Part shown: in pieces, positions 22,901 to 30,500 of the stretch
Layout: the number at the start of each line of letters is the position of its first letter
How positions within the stretch are numbered: position 1 is the stretch's first letter
NCBI RefSeq assembly: GCF_001709345.1
Contig: NZ_MDTQ01000001.1
Location: 2,279,298-2,331,176 of the forward strand
Length of the DNA stretch: 51,879 nt
Origin: Terasakiispira papahanaumokuakeensis
Lineage (GTDB): Bacteria; Pseudomonadota; Gammaproteobacteria; Pseudomonadales; Halomonadaceae
Direction: 5' to 3'
Position numbers and translations under genes: made by a program
The notes under the pieces: generated by a model
Told to the model about the DNA's origin: nothing
Databases searched by the model: none
The model's input: the letters and a program-made list of their open reading frames with translations, nothing else

Positions 22901-24236
22901 AATCCGCGGCGTAATGCCAGTTTCCGCCGATCTCACCCGAGGGTAAGGTCCAAGTATGCAGGGCCAGATCAAACTGGGCATTCCCAGCTTCATGGGGCAA
23001 TAAGGTGGCCGTCAGCTCAGACGTGAGCGGGAGACGCTCCTGCTCACGTTGCTGATGGTTATACAACACCTGAAATAGCGGATGATGATTCAGGCTACGC
23101 TCAGGCTGTAAATGCTCGACCAGATGTTCAAACGGCAGCCTCTGATGGGCCTGAGCGGCTTGGCTGGTGGCGTTCACCTGCGCCAGCACCTGCTGAAAGG
23201 TGTGCTCGGGCGCGAACTGATCACGCAGCACTTGGGTATTGACAAAAAAGCCGATCAGCGGCGCCAATTCCGCTTGATCACGCCCGGCCATGGGCACCCC
23301 GACGGCCAGGTTGGCTTGGCCGCTCATCCGATACAGCCAGACCTTGAAAGCACTGAGCAGCACGGTAAACACGGTCGTACCGGCCTGTTGAGCGTGTTGC
23401 TGAATCTGTCGGCTTAAGGCAGGTGACCAGTGAAAATGCTGTCGGCCGCCGCGCATTTCAGGCTGAGCCGGGCGCGGATGATCCCAAGGTAAATCCAGCA
23501 CCGGCGGCGTTTCCCCCAACTGCTGACGCCAATATTCGAGATCCGTTTGACCCGCACCCGCCTCCAGCAAGGCCCGCTGCCAGAGGGCATAGTCGGCGTA
23601 GTCGAGATCAAGATCATCCAGTGCCTGCTCGGCCCCGGCCAGCGCTTGCTGATAGGCCTGGGCAAAATCTTGCAACAACACCTGAATCGACCAGCCATCG
23701 GCAATCACGTGATGCACACAGAGCCAGAGCTGATGCTGTTGCGGGGCGATGTTGACCAACGCCACTCGCCACAACGGGCCTTGCGCCCAGTCGAAGGGCC
23801 TGTCCACAAAGGTCTTAAAGCGTTGAGCACGGGTCTTGTCATCCGCCACGGTCCAGGTGGCTATCGAGACCTCAGCCTCAGGCCGAATATGCTGCAACGG
23901 CTGGCCGCTGTCATCCGCGCTGAAGGTGGTGCGTAAACTGGCATGCCGCCTCGCCAGTGCCTGAAACGCCGCGTGTAAAGCCTGCTCGTCAACCGGGCCT
24001 TCAAGCGCTAAAGCGCCGGGGAGATGGTAGGCGCTATTGCCGGGCGTCATCTGCTCAATAAACCACAGCCGTTGCTGCGCATAAGAGGCCAGACTGGTCT
24101 CGCCAGCCACACCACTGGGCATCGGCAATGCCGCCGGAGACATCCCCTGTTGGGCCAGCTTGTCGAGAAAGAGGCGTCGTTTATCGGCACTCAAGCCGAG
24201 AAAACGACGTGACAGCGCCATGGCTTGATCCTGCAT
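7170..24236 (-). CDS. NRPS 2: C-A(Ser)-T-E-C-A(Orn*)-T-C-A(Ser)-T-C-A(Orn*)-T-E-TE
   Basis: A 5688-residue, four-module nonribosomal peptide synthetase that completes and releases the siderophore peptide. Approximate positions: C 45-480 (HHVIADGWS ~178), A 497-1030, T with LGGDS ~1063, E 1130-1590 (HHWAVDGVS); C 1618-2080 (HHILLDGWS), A 2105-2620, T LGGHS ~2659; C 2730-3180, A 3203-3730, T LGGHS ~3773; C 3845-4350 (HHILADGWS), A 4380-4885, T LGGDS ~4924, E 4983-5430 (HHLLVDGVS); TE 5450-5688 with GWSMGG. Carrier domains with LGGDS precede exactly the two epimerases; those with LGGHS precede condensation domains, which supports the parsing. The start codon overlaps the NRPS 1 stop (TAATG), so the two are coupled. 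Both Ser A-domains and both Orn*-type A-domains are near-identical pairs. Several in-frame repeats interrupt loops. Confidence 0.95.
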   Translation of the reverse strand: MQDQAMALSRRFLGLSADKRRLFLDKLAQQGMSPAALPMPSGVAGETSLASYAQQRLWFIEQMTPGNSAYHLPGALALEGPVDEQALHAAFQALARRHASLRTTFSADDSGQPLQHIRPEAEVSIATWTVADDKTRAQRFKTFVDRPFDWAQGPLWRVALVNIAPQQHQLWLCVHHVIADGWSIQVLLQDFAQAYQQALAGAEQALDDLDLDYADYALWQRALLEAGAGQTDLEYWRQQLGETPPVLDLPWDHPRPAQPEMRGGRQHFHWSPALSRQIQQHAQQAGTTVFTVLLSAFKVWLYRMSGQANLAVGVPMAGRDQAELAPLIGFFVNTQVLRDQFAPEHTFQQVLAQVNATSQAAQAHQRLPFEHLVEHLQPERSLNHHPLFQVLYNHQQREQERLPLTSELTATLLPHEAGNAQFDLALHTWTLPSGEIGGNWHYAADLLDADTIARWHTLFEQLLTQLLAAPDHPMGEIPLISPAERQQLAQWNETAASSEPDSAPVPRRFEQQVQAHPDRIALTVWQPDGQQTQLSYAELDRKANALAHELIARGVQPEDTVAVAMMRSEALVVTLYAILKAGAAYVPVDPEHPPARQQRVIEQSGAGYLLTHHLQSHQAIDTTDYEAMVHEMMVPASVTVLHWESLDLSAGPTTVPDVTLYPQQQAYVIFTSGSTGLPKGVANTHEALLNRLQWMQQAYPLSAEDKVLQKTPYSFDVSVWEFFWPLMVGAELVVAAPGAHQDPAQLHQVIEQSGISVLHFVPSMLSAFVNHLSFDSTDSCPSLRHVICSGEALPKPLQTLALARLPHIQLHNLYGPTEAAIDVTHWTCQQDDPRAQVPIGRPITRLQIHILDPQLNPQPIGVPGELYIGGIGLARGYHGQPGLTAERFIPNPFIPHSSNDTASSAVGERLYRTGDLARWCADGTLEYLGRLDHQIKLRGLRIELGEIEAVMASFPGVTESVVVARDDQLVGYVAPAEQDLAALRQHLEAQLPTYMVPTHFMALDHLPLSANGKLDRQALPEPVRQEAVFEAPQGPIETTLAALWASVLPLETPVGRQDNFFALGGDSILSLRVIAQAQTHDWVITPRDIFEHQTLAALARQIEQRDHDALQQARAQRQTQAVTYEQAFPLTPIQKRFGSQAMPEPDHWNQSVLLIPDAPLHLDALDHALHALVRHHDALRLRFDAGAHQDDDQQTPGQWYQAEAAHEDLLWHRVLDASTEDRDEAMQRCFTEAQQSLSLHQGPLLRALYLELPEMSEARLLLVIHHWAVDGVSWRILLDDLVQAYQQVLYGQSPQLAPVATSFQYWALQLQQWCRSESLLEMAPFWQRLPAAPGLPGCDPEGANTLAQRVTIHQQLSVEQTQALLSEAPKAFRTQINDLLLTALGQALSRWRGQGETLIALESHGREALFDGVDLSRTVGWLTSLYPVLLPGSGDLAHDLKTLKERLRSVPHGGLGFGVLRELKGESALPDVADMLWFNYLGQTDLGQTDLGQTDLGLTDSGTTAAPVTWRRAPEVPGQAMSLQSPLGYEMAIEGEVSQGQLRFSCHFSQARYPQSEVETLMQGMMTALDEVLALCRQYSGVTPSDFPWLPASFDQAALDALPVPAAQLVDLLPLTPMQQGLFFHSQWEAQAEGQWEAQPYTNQVAVTLDGVTPDQLAEAWTAVLKRYPVLRAAFLTGPNGQPVQWLPAQVSLPIQVTSYTHLADADAIAQTLEKTLEQAQAQAQATPFAMDQPPLMRWHLMALPGQRCHMIWTFHHILLDGWSCARLLSEVMQQVRGQSLAPAADYRPYFQWLSQRQHEASERFWRAQLATLSTPTFLAPTLLAPTLGRQSSQDRPPVYEHRQCVLDQDALTALARDHHVTLNTLVQAAWALLLQRYTGQSQVTFGVTVAGRPAEVADIDRHLGLLINTLPLVLAPGHDADREGEATSTLAQWWPQLQQHNLDLREHDTVPLYQLQQWAGQASDQSFAGQSLFDTLLVFENFPVDEALRAEAGFSDLTISEHTHYPVSLAVEAGAQLVLHLHTNAQQVASAEAEALLTHLQHLLDTFVDMPDQPLDQLSLLTPEDQATWHQWNRPSDHRGDDERYSVDDERHECPALDPRPLYAQILAQAQQRPEAVALVEMGPQAEAGSQAHVQSITFAQLTERANRLAHWLIAQGVKPESRVGVAFNRGIDLFVTLLAVHQAGGAYVPLDPDYPLERLSYMLSDAGADLLLTHTPTAALMGDLSVGRQVNLESLDLTDQPTTAPEVPYHPQQLAYLIYTSGSTGQPKGVAVAQGDLAMHCQTIGARYQLTPEDRELHFLSISFDGAHERWLTPLSYGARIVIRDQRLWSVQETYECLIAQGITVAAFPPSYLRQLAQWAEVQGRAPGVHTYCFAGEAFSREMMQHAIEHLKPKWIINGYGPTETVVTPTLWRVAADEADFNSASAPIGDLVGVRQGYVLDTDLNLLPPGVAGELYLGGALARGYLDRPAQTAERFVPNPFRAGERLYRTGDRVRLNRAGQLEYLGRMDQQIKLRGFRIELGEIEAALAACDGVDVALAVLKETESGSRLVAYVQPKAQGQSQDQVDVSEASFQADLQAQLRDRLPSYMVPTHWVMMAQLPTLPNGKLDRQSLPEPVVSSATQASPQTLMEQRLARLWCELLALGSVGRYDHFFELGGHSLLATQLVSRLRYEEGLQLSLRQVFETPCLADMAAALDGAGELEHIPGARDQIPARHQQRGMQSFAQQRLWFLHQLAPNSSAYHLPGLLALQGALDVEALQRALTALSARHQILSTALLGGMPPQQVVEPVASIELPVIDLRAEPEPAIAFKAHTQRCFTQPFALDHGPLWRVQLVRLGETDWRLLLCMHHALSDGASVPILLRDLNALYRQALGESRGDLSDRPELSDRPELSDRPELSDRLELSDRLELSDRPELPELPIQYLDFAHWQREWLAGGEGQRQLAFWQAQLGDHQPVLALPYDRPRPARPSEAGARLRFTLATETSQALVAMASEQQASPFMLLLTVYQLFLARLSGQTDIRVGVPMAGRQRPEVRDLIGLFVNTQVMRGEVQAHTTLRQQLAKTRDTVLAAQAHQDLPFEQLVEALQPERDLSHNPLFQVMLDYQQAPTLPPQWPGLDVHIVETEDLGAQFDLALNLVAEADGRFTGDWHYATDLLDADTIARWHTCFEQLLTQLLAAPDRPMGEIPLISPAERQQLAQWNETAASSEPDSAPVPRRFEQQVQAHPDRIALTVWQPDGQQTQLSYAELDRKANALAHELIARGVQPEDTVAVAMMRSEALVVTLYAILKAGAAYVPVDPEHPPARQQRVIEQSGAGYLLTHQRVELTLYEDLPQTSITVLHWESLDLSAGPTTVPDVTLYPQQQAYVIFTSGSTGLPKGVANTHEALLNRLQWMQQAYPLSAEDKVLQKTPYSFDVSVWEFFWPLMVGAELVVAAPGAHQDPAQLHQVIEQSGISVLHFVPSMLSAFVNHLSTESTASNSCPSLRHVICSGEALPKPLQTLALARLPHIQLHNLYGPTEAAIDVTHWTCQQDDPRAQVPIGRPITRLQIHILDPQLNPQPIGVPGELYIGGIGLARGYHGQPGLTAERFIPNPFIPHSSSDTASSAVGERLYRTGDLARWCADGTLEYLGRLDHQIKLRGLRIELGEIEAVMASFPGVTESVVVARHDQLVGYVAPAALGLTEQDLTALRQHLEAQLPSYMVPTHFMALDHLPLSANGKLDRQALPEPVRQEAVFEAPQGPIETTLAALWADVLHLEAPVGRQDNFFALGGHSLLGVTLVHQIEAALGVTLSLGTLFETHTLAELAASIAHGETALPALPALTPRPKPEYAVQAPQSFAQQRLWFLAQLTPESVAYHLPAGLSLTGDVDPEALQRALDRLVAHHAILRTRFMPGDLSAGGAQAANGPVGRALSGPAKALPQQQMLPDFRMPLVQATVTPEAFEAYQTEVMQTPFDLEAAPPWRAHLVRLSDAQDDDSAEWRLLLCVHHILADGWSLQRFLTAWVTAYREELLACEERLSCEERLACEERLACEERAGREKPQHDVAASMPGLALSRQADLSYADYAVWQRTQLAPHLQAQLAWWRDTLADEGDEAPVLALPTDRPRPAERDGRGARYGFEWPSSLAERLRQQAKAHRVSLFTLMLAGFEAWLYRVTGQADLRVGIPVAGRDQPGTAEIMGCFVNTLVLRTEVAGTLKGVDLLYQVQQRMRGAQAHADLPFEQLVEVLQPERSLSVNPLFQVSYNHQVLDQSALSQLPGVTARPLACPAEQAHFDLVLGTQEDDTGQLTGYLDYATDILDADTVARMGAQIVTILTQFSETLDTPLHQLTLLSEADQLIWQHWNTPSDHRGDDECHERPALDPRPLYAQIRAQAQQRPEAVALVEMGPQAEAGSQAHVQSITFAQLTERANRLAHWLIAQGVKPESRVGVAFNRGIDLFVTLLAVHQAGGAYVPLDPDYPLERLSYMLSDAGADLLLTHTPTAALMRDLSVGRQVNLESLDLTDQPTTAPEVPYHPQQLAYLIYTSGSTGQPKGVAVAQGDLAMHCQTIGARYQLTPEDRELHFLSISFDGAHERWLTPLSYGARIVIRDQRLWSVQETYECLIAQGITVAAFPPSYLRQLAQWAEVQGRAPGVHTYCFAGEAFSREMMQHAIEHLKPKWIINGYGPTETVVTPTLWRVAADEADFNSASAPIGDLVGVRQGYVLDTDLNLLPPGVAGELYLGGALARGYLDRPAQTAERFVPNPFRAGKRLYRTGDRVRLNRAGQLEYLGRMDQQIKLRGFRIELGEIEAALAACDGVEAALVAVYEGDAGARLVAYVQPEAALKADLHADLKTSLQTDLQAQLRDRLPSYMVPTHWVMMAQLPTLPNGKLDRQALPEPVVDQALHVAPEGTRECLLAQLWQSLLGDVAVYRESHFFELGGDSIQSLSLITHLRQAGWSLTPKAIFAAPQLSAMAAAMTPLEGHETASASPASQGVQMLTPIQAHFFSQQPELIETLEADAADAAYQVLSHWNQALLLTVTRALRPERMAEAVAALLQQHDVLRLTFLEEAQAPHGWQGHYQRHIAVESVFQVVALTDEGEITPYCEGVQAGLDLAQGPLVAIRLIQLPNGAQRLLMVLHHLLVDGVSWRLLLGDLARAYQQCEAGLVVALPSSATSYQQWAHQLQQDAQAGRWADERDFWQAQAQPDATMMRAAWPVTWPEGRRQQRDLVHCQWSLTSSDTEHLLRATLKHYETGIETLLLTALTLALKAWGSIEQPRILMESHGRNGWREAQDVSHTVGWFTALYPLRLPKAGALLETLTLVQEAQAAVPGQGLGFGALRYYGTPEDQALLQGGDQAPLVFNYLGQFDLTQTDERFQVAPESMGACIAPQALWPHEVEINGQIHNGQLTLNCRYSHQRYPQAQMEDLLGRMGDYLQQLMRRVPMARPDVDKAEGGSSLSRQSTLNPLLHLGGPAQSATTLFCPHPVSGTVVGYYTLARYLPAHWSVWGMQNRQLQDRQWRDVSLEGMARDYVKALRTQQPQGPYYLLGWSMGGALVLEMAALLERLGQTVAFVGLVDGYVPGAGVTSRGHEEPSLPDDVAEDEWQQLMTLERHMRRLARQHRRIRSIQAPVHAWWAMQSPENNAGAEALLTAALGQPLAASEGLDTDHLGIIRHADLLSALTQRLESDRLEVHQLDVHRLETPS
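9598..11176. repeat. Long direct repeat, copy 1 (Orn*-type A domain)
   Basis: About 1.58 kb covering nearly the whole adenylation domain of module 6. It is almost identical at nucleotide level to 16384-17963 in module 4. Long stretches match exactly, with scattered third-position changes. Confidence 0.92.
9708..9755 (-). repeat. 12-bp in-frame tandem repeat in module 6 A domain
   Basis: Four imperfect 12-bp units of TTGAAGATCGGT type encode a DLKTSLQTDLQ-like run in the C-terminal subdomain of the adenylation domain. The equivalent place in module 4 lacks the full array. Confidence 0.75.
12127..12198 (-). repeat. 18-bp in-frame tandem repeat in module 5/6 C domain
   Basis: Four 18-bp units of CGTTCTTCACAAGCCAAC type, encoding CEERLA repeats within the condensation domain of module 6, shortly after the HHILADGWS motif. 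Confidence 0.92.
12926..14787. repeat. Long direct repeat, copy 1 (Ser A domain)
   Basis: About 1.86 kb from the carrier-domain motif of module 5 back through its serine adenylation domain and the end of the preceding C domain. Near-identical to 21051-22921 in module 3, with one divergent loop around residues encoded near 14220-14280. Confidence 0.92.
15484..15591 (-). repeat. 18-bp in-frame tandem repeat (6 units) in module 5 C domain
   Basis: Six consecutive units of AATTCAGGTCGATCAGAC type encode LSDRPE/LSDRLE repeats in the loop following the MHHALSDGAS helix. Units differ only by single transitions, so the expansion is recent. Confidence 0.95.
16075..19405 (-). other. NRPS 2 module 4: C-A(Orn*)-T
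   Basis: A DCL-type condensation domain (after an epimerase, motif HHILLDGWS) and an adenylation domain with the code D-G-E-A-C-A-G-V-T, identical to module 6. No epimerase, so an L residue. Confidence 0.65.
16384..17963. repeat. Long direct repeat, copy 2 (Orn*-type A domain)
   Basis: Partner of 9598-11176, covering the adenylation domain of module 4. Confidence 0.92.
19737..19796 (-). repeat. 15-bp in-frame tandem repeat in module 3 epimerase
   Basis: Four 15-bp units of GTCGGTTTGACCTAA type encode QTDLG repeats immediately after the FNYLG motif of the epimerase. Confidence 0.93.
21051..22921. repeat. Long direct repeat, copy 2 (Ser A domain)
   Basis: Partner of 12926-14787, covering the serine adenylation domain of module 3. 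Confidence 0.92.
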
Positions 24237-27200
24237 TATTCAATCTCCTCCAGCTCACTCATCAAGGCCGACAGATCATCCAATCGATCGTGATCGAGGG
24301 TGTGTGCCGATAGCCGCTCAATCACTTGGGCCATGGTCGCAACCGTCGTCGCTTCAAAGGCCTCGGCCAGAGGCACCTTGACGCCAAATTCGGTTTGAAT
24401 GCGGGCTAACAGGCGGGTGACCAGCAGCGAATGCCCGCCCAGTTCAAAGAAGTGGTCATCGCGCCCCACCTGCTCAATGTCCAACAACTGCTGCCAGAGC
24501 GCCGCGAGGGCACACTCGGTGTCACCTTGCGGGGGTGTTGATTGAGCGGCTTGCCATTGCGGTTGCGGTAAGGCTTTACGATCCAATTTGCCATTGGCAT
24601 TACGCGGCATCGCGTCTAGGCAGAGCCAATGCACCGGGACCATGACGGCAGGCAACTGGGCTGCCAGTCGTTGCTTCAGGGTCTCCGTCACCTGCGCCAC
24701 GGTGTCACCAGGATCAAGATTGCTCGCCATCACCCAATAGGCGACCAGTTGCGGTCCATGCGCGGAAGGCTGCGCCGCGACGGCGGCTTGCGCGACTTGC
24801 GGACAAGCCAACAGACAGGCTTCGATTTCTTCCAGCTCGATCCGCTGCCCCCGAATCTTGACCTGGAAATCCACCCGCCCGACGTAGGTCAGTTCACCCG
24901 CTTCATCCCAGTAAGCCAGATCTCCGGTGCGATACAGCCGACTGCCCGCCGTGCGGTCATCGGCAAAAGGATTCGGCACAAAGCGTTCTGCGGTCAGACC
25001 CGGTTGACCCACATAGCCGCGCCCAACACCGGTGCCGCCGACATATAACTCCCCCACCACCCCGGCTGGCACTGGGTTCAGTGTCTGATCCAACACATAG
25101 AGGCGGTTGTTATCGGTCGGTCGACCAATCGGGATCGTCCGATCCAGTGACGATTGAGTCGTCAGGCAGTGCAAGGCGACATCATCGGCACACTCCGCCG
25201 GGCCGTAAGCATTGACCAAGGGGACTTGGGGATACCGTGCCAACCATCGTTGCACCAGATCTCGGCTGAGGGCTTCTCCGGTCGGCAGCAACCAGCGCAG
25301 GCCGCTTAAATCCGCCGGGGTCGATGTCGTCTCAAGCGAGGGGTCCTGCTCGGTGCTCAACATACCTTCGATCACGGCGGGTACGCTTTCGAGCACCGTG
25401 ACGCCGGTTGTGGCGACACGCTCAATTAACTGCGCCGGATCATGAGCCACCGTGTCGGGAATAATCTCCAGACGACCGCCAAAGAGCGGGGCGGTCAGCA
25501 ATTGCCAGACCGAAATATCGAAGCCCGTCGCCGCCGTTTGCGCGATCACATCATCAGCCGTGAGGCCTAAATAAGGCACCTTGGACAGCTGGTTATTCAG
25601 CATTCCCGCATGGTGCACCATCACCCCTTTGGGCATGCCGGTTGAGCCCGAGGTATAAATCAAATAAGCCCGTTGATCCGGATGCGGATAACGCCCAGGG
25701 TTATCGTCCCGCGTCGCCTGCAACAAGTCTTCCCATATCAAGAGCTGAGGGGGCCGCTCACACTGGGATAAAATTCCTTGGGCCTGATCCAGACACCCTC
25801 GCGGCGTAATCAAGACCGGCGCGTCACTGGCCGCCAGCATGCGCGCACTGCGTTCTTCAGGGTGACGTTCATCCAATGCCAGATAAGCGCCACCGGCTTT
25901 GAAAGCCCCCACAATCATCGACAATAGCGCCAGCCCGCGGGGGGCATAGAGCGCGACCACTTGATCATCCTCCACACCGGCGGCGATCAGGCGATGGCCG
26001 ATCTGGTTCGCCTGCTGGTTCAGCCGCGCGTAGCTGAGCGACTCGCCTTCACACGCCGCGACGACTCGGGAGGGCTGTGTCGCCACCCAGCGCTCGAAGC
26101 GCATCAGCCAGCTTTCGGCCATCCACTCAGGCACCACCGGGCCTTGCGTCCATTGTGCAATCTGCGCTTGCTGCGCGGGTGTAAGCAACGCCGTTTGGGC
26201 TAACGGCTGTTCCGGTGCCTCAATCCATTGGCTGAGCACCTGCTGGAATTGCCCCAGCAAAGCCTGCATTTCATGGCGATTGAAATAACGGCGGTCATAA
26301 CTGAACTGAAGTTGATAGCGCTCGCCCGGCAGAATCACCACCGTCAGCGGGTAGTTAGTGTGAGTCCGGTTCGCTCGCGGGGTAATGCCGTAGGCCTGCG
26401 CAGCCGCTTGAACCGCTTCGCCAAGCGGTACATTTTCAAACACAAATAAACTGTCAAATAGCGGCTGTCCGCGTGGGGTATCGGCCAGTTGCTGCACTTC
26501 TGCCAGGGATAAATGTTCATACTGGCGCATCTCGACATTCAGCGCTTGCAGACGCTGCATCAGCTCGCGCCCCGTCATCTCCGGCTCATGGGCCTGCACC
26601 CGCAGCGGCAAGGTATTGATAAAGAGCCCCAAGGTCTCTTCAATGCCCGTCAGTTCAACCGGGCGACCGGCGACGGTCACGCCAAAGACCACATCGGATT
26701 GTCCGGCATGGCGCATCAAGACCCAGGCCCAAGCCGCCTGCATCAGGGTATTGACGGTTAAGTGCTCCGCTCGCGCCCGTTCTGCCAAACGCTGCGACAT
26801 CGCCACACTGAGCTGCTCGGCGACATCTTCAATCACGGCATGGGCGGTATCAGCCCTCGCTTCAACCCCTGAGCGTTGATAAGGCAGTGGGGTCACTTCA
26901 GTCACGCCGCTCAGTTGCTGACGCCAGAACTGCCGCGCCTGATCCGGCGATTGCTGCGCCAGCCACGCCATAAAATCACGATAAGGGCGCACGGGCTTCA
27001 GGATGGGAGCCTGAGACGGAGATTGAGCCGACGTGAACTGTTGATAACAAGCAAAGAACTCCGCCAGCATCACACCACGACACCAGGCATCAATCAGGGC
27101 ATGGTGATGACTTTGAATCAACCAATAGTGATCGGGCGCTAAACGAATCAAGCGCAACCGCAGCAAAGGCGGCTGTGTGAAGTCAAAATCTTCGGCTCGC

Positions 27201-27535
27201 TCCTCGGCCAACAAGGTGTCTAGGCGGGCTTCGGCCTCGGCCAGACTCAGCGATGACCAATCAAGCCACCGGGCCGGAGACGGCACTTGTCGATACACCA
27301 CCTGATGGGGCTGTTCATCATCCAGCGCACAAAAAGCGGTGCGCAGCATGGGGTGGCGCTCAACCACACGCTGCCAAGCCTGATCAAAGGCGGCAAAATC
27401 CATCTCACTGCGCACGTCATATTGATCCTGCATCAGGTAGATGCCCGTCCCTTGGGCCAGCAGGCTATGCAGCAGAATCCCGGATTGCATCGGCGCTAAC
27501 GGCATCACCTCTTCGATATTGGCCGGGTGCGGCAA
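24236..27535 (-). other. NRPS 1 module 2: C-A(Dab)-T
   Basis: Code D-I-W-E-L-T-A-D-D, which I recognise from 2,4-diaminobutyrate-activating domains of Pseudomonas lipopeptides and pyoverdines. The preceding condensation domain has the motif HHALIDAW (Gly of HHxxxDG replaced by Ala). Halophiles make diaminobutyrate for ectoine, so the precursor could be shared with that pathway. Confidence 0.72.
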
Positions 27536-30500
27536 TGCGTCCAGCTGTGCCTGGGTCAGTGTCGACAAGGGGAAGTCCGCGGGGGTTAAGCCCCCCGGCA
27601 CCGCCAAGCAATCTTGCGTCAACGTCAGTAAAGCATTGCGGTAAGCCTCGACTAACCGGGCCACCGCCGGGCGCTGAAAACGAGCCGCGTTGAAGTGCCA
27701 TTGCACTTGCAGTTGACCCTCACGCACATAGGCATCCACCACCATCGCATTGGCCATGGGCCCTTGCGGGTCACGCATCACCCCCGCAGACGCCGTCGAT
27801 AAGGCCAGTGGCCCTTCACTGTCCAGACGCCCGAGATAGTTAAAGGTTAAGCCCGTGCCCTCGGCATCCTGCGCAGCTTGCGGCTGACAGAAGCTGAACC
27901 CTAAGCCGTCATTCGGGACTTGTCGCAAGTGATCCTTGGTCGCCTTAAGCGTACTCAGCGCATCCCCCTGAGCGGTCAACACCACCGGATAAATGACCGT
28001 GAACCAACCGGTCGTGCGACTCAAATCAGGGGCCTCGCCGATCAACGCTTGCGCCGCGGCCAACGGATGACGACCATGGCCTTCCAACATGATCCGGTGC
28101 GTCGCTTGCTCATCCCATTCACGCAGCGCATCAGCCAAGGCACTGAGCAACAGATCATTGACTCGGGCCCGCCAAAGACCGGGCACTTGATTCAACAAGG
28201 CATCGGTTTGCGTCGCATCCAGCGCCAGCGACACTGTCTGCTGATCGGCCAGACGATTGGCGCCCTGTTCATCCGTTTCATTATCAAGACCGCTATCAAG
28301 ACCGTCCCCAAGGCCGTCATCAAGACCGTCCTCAAGACCGCTATCAAGACCAATGGACAGCGCAGCAGGCACCGCCATCACGGACTGCCAATAGGCGTGT
28401 TCCGCCTCAAACACGCCCGCCTGCTGCGCCTGCTGTAAATACTGTGCCCAATCCGCACTGGTGGCTTGTTCGGGGAGTAAATCGACGGGCTGCCCGGCCA
28501 ATAACTGCTGATAGGCCTGCAATAAATCTTCGAGCAAGATGCGCCAGGAGACGCCATCCACCGCCAAGTGGTGAATCGTCAGCATCAAGGTTTGACGCTG
28601 ATCCGGCCATCGAGCCAACACCCCTTGGATTAAAGGCCCAGCCGTTATATCCAACTGCTGATGGGCCTGATCCAGTGCGCGCTGTAACGCCTCTTCATGG
28701 GTCACATCGAGACAGGTCAAACCAAACGAGGCTTCAGCGGTCGGCGCTTGGGCCGTGGTTGAACGCTGAACCGCCCCGGATGACCGATAACCCCACTGCA
28801 CACTGGCATGGGCCGCCACCACCGCCGCCAGTGCTTGGCGTAAGGGGCCGACTTCCAACGGGGCCTGGGCTTCAAAACGAAGCGCCTGATTCCAGTGAGC
28901 GGGATGAGCAATCGGCAGCTGGAAAAAGCGCTGCTGAATCGGGGTCAACGCCCATGAGGTCTGATGGGAGACGCCAGCGTTCGCCGAGGCCGAAGATGGC
29001 GCACCGGGTTGAGCGGAAGATTTCAACTGGTTTTTAGACTTCAACTGGGCGACGGCGGCCAACTCGGCAATCGTCTGATGCTCAAATAACTGTTTGGGGG
29101 TCAGTTGAATCCCTTGCTTACGCGCCCGTGCAATCACTTGCAAGCTGACGATGGAATCCCCGCCCAAGCTGAAGAAGTTATCATGACGCCCGACTTGAGG
29201 TTGCTTCAGTAGCTCACACCAAAGGGCTGCCAACTGCGTTTCAACGCCGGGTAACGGCGCGGCAAAGTCGGTCTGTTCAATGGTCGGTGCGGGCAGGGCC
29301 TGACGGTCTAACTTGCCATTCGCCGTCAATGGGAAAGCGGCCATCGCCACCCACTGAGTCGGCACCATATAATCCGGCAGGAGCATGGCAAGTTCAGCTT
29401 GGAGGACGGCCGTCGCCACGGTTTGAGGGGTGACATAAGCGACCAAAGCGCCGCTCTCATCCTGCTGAACATGAGCTTGTGCGACTTCAGGTAATGCGCT
29501 CAAGCGCTGAACAATTTCACCGAGCGAGACACGATAGCCGCGAATTTTGACCTGATCATCCGCACGCCCGGCAAAGGTCAGCCGGCCGGTGGCATCGAGA
29601 TAGACTTGATCGCCAGTGGCATACCAGCGTTGCCCGGTCGCATCGACATAGAAGCTCTTGGCGGTCTGATCCGGCTGCTGCCAATAACCCTCCGCCAAAG
29701 CAGGCCCACTGATGAGTAACTCACCTACCGCGCCCTGAGGCAAGATCAGGCCTTCAGGGTTGACCACACGTACCTGGACATTCGGCAGCGGCCGCCCCAA
29801 GGGTAAGGGGTCTCTCGGGGCTTGATCGAGCCGGGTGGCTATCACGCCCACCGTGGCCTCGGTCGGCCCATAGTGGTTCCAGATCTGACAACCTGGGTGG
29901 AGCGCTTTCACTTGCTGCCACAGCTCAGACGACCAAGGCTCACCGCCCAGCAAGAGGGTATGTCGCGGCAATAAACGGGCAGGATTTTCGGCCTGTAGCA
30001 AAGCGTTCAGGTGCGTCGGCACGATTTTCAGCACATCCACCGGATGCAACGCCATCACCTCGGCCAAGGCATCCGCATCCGTGACCTCCTCATCACGCAG
30101 CAGATGTAAAGTCCGGCCGCTACACAAAGCACCGAACAGGGTGGTATGACCCAAATCTGCGGCGACCGTCGACACCATCGCCATATCCTGCACCGTCTCG
30201 GGTAATGACAAGATCGCTAAGAGGCCTTGCACATAATCCGCCAGCGCCCCATGACTCACCACCACCCCTTTAGGCTGCCCCGTGGTGCCTGAGGTATAAA
30301 TCAAATAGGCCGACTCGGAGGCATTGAATGAGGGCGATAAAGCGGCTGGGGTCAACGATTCAGGAGATAAAGTGGAGGAATCAGCATCATCCGCGGATAA
30401 CAAGGTCGCGACCGTCCCATAAAAGCCGTCAAAACCGGGCAATGGACGGTCACTCAACAAGCCTTTGGCGCAAGCATCTTGGGCCACCCATTGTTGACGC

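Larger units (their letters stand above)
19440..24236 (-). other. NRPS 2 module 3: C-A(Ser)-T-E
   Basis: Serine code D-V-W-H-I-S-L-I-D, carrier motif LGGDS, then an epimerase with HHWAVDGVS and FNYLGQ. Predicts D-Ser at position 3. Within the epimerase a QTDLG tandem repeat follows FNYLG. Confidence 0.78.

Noticed and set aside
7340-24313. Many plus-strand frames of 60-200 codons opposite the NRPS genes
   Set aside because: They are antisense shadows of GC-rich NRPS coding sequence; pairs of them are identical only because the A domains are duplicated, and none has family features or ribosome-binding sites.
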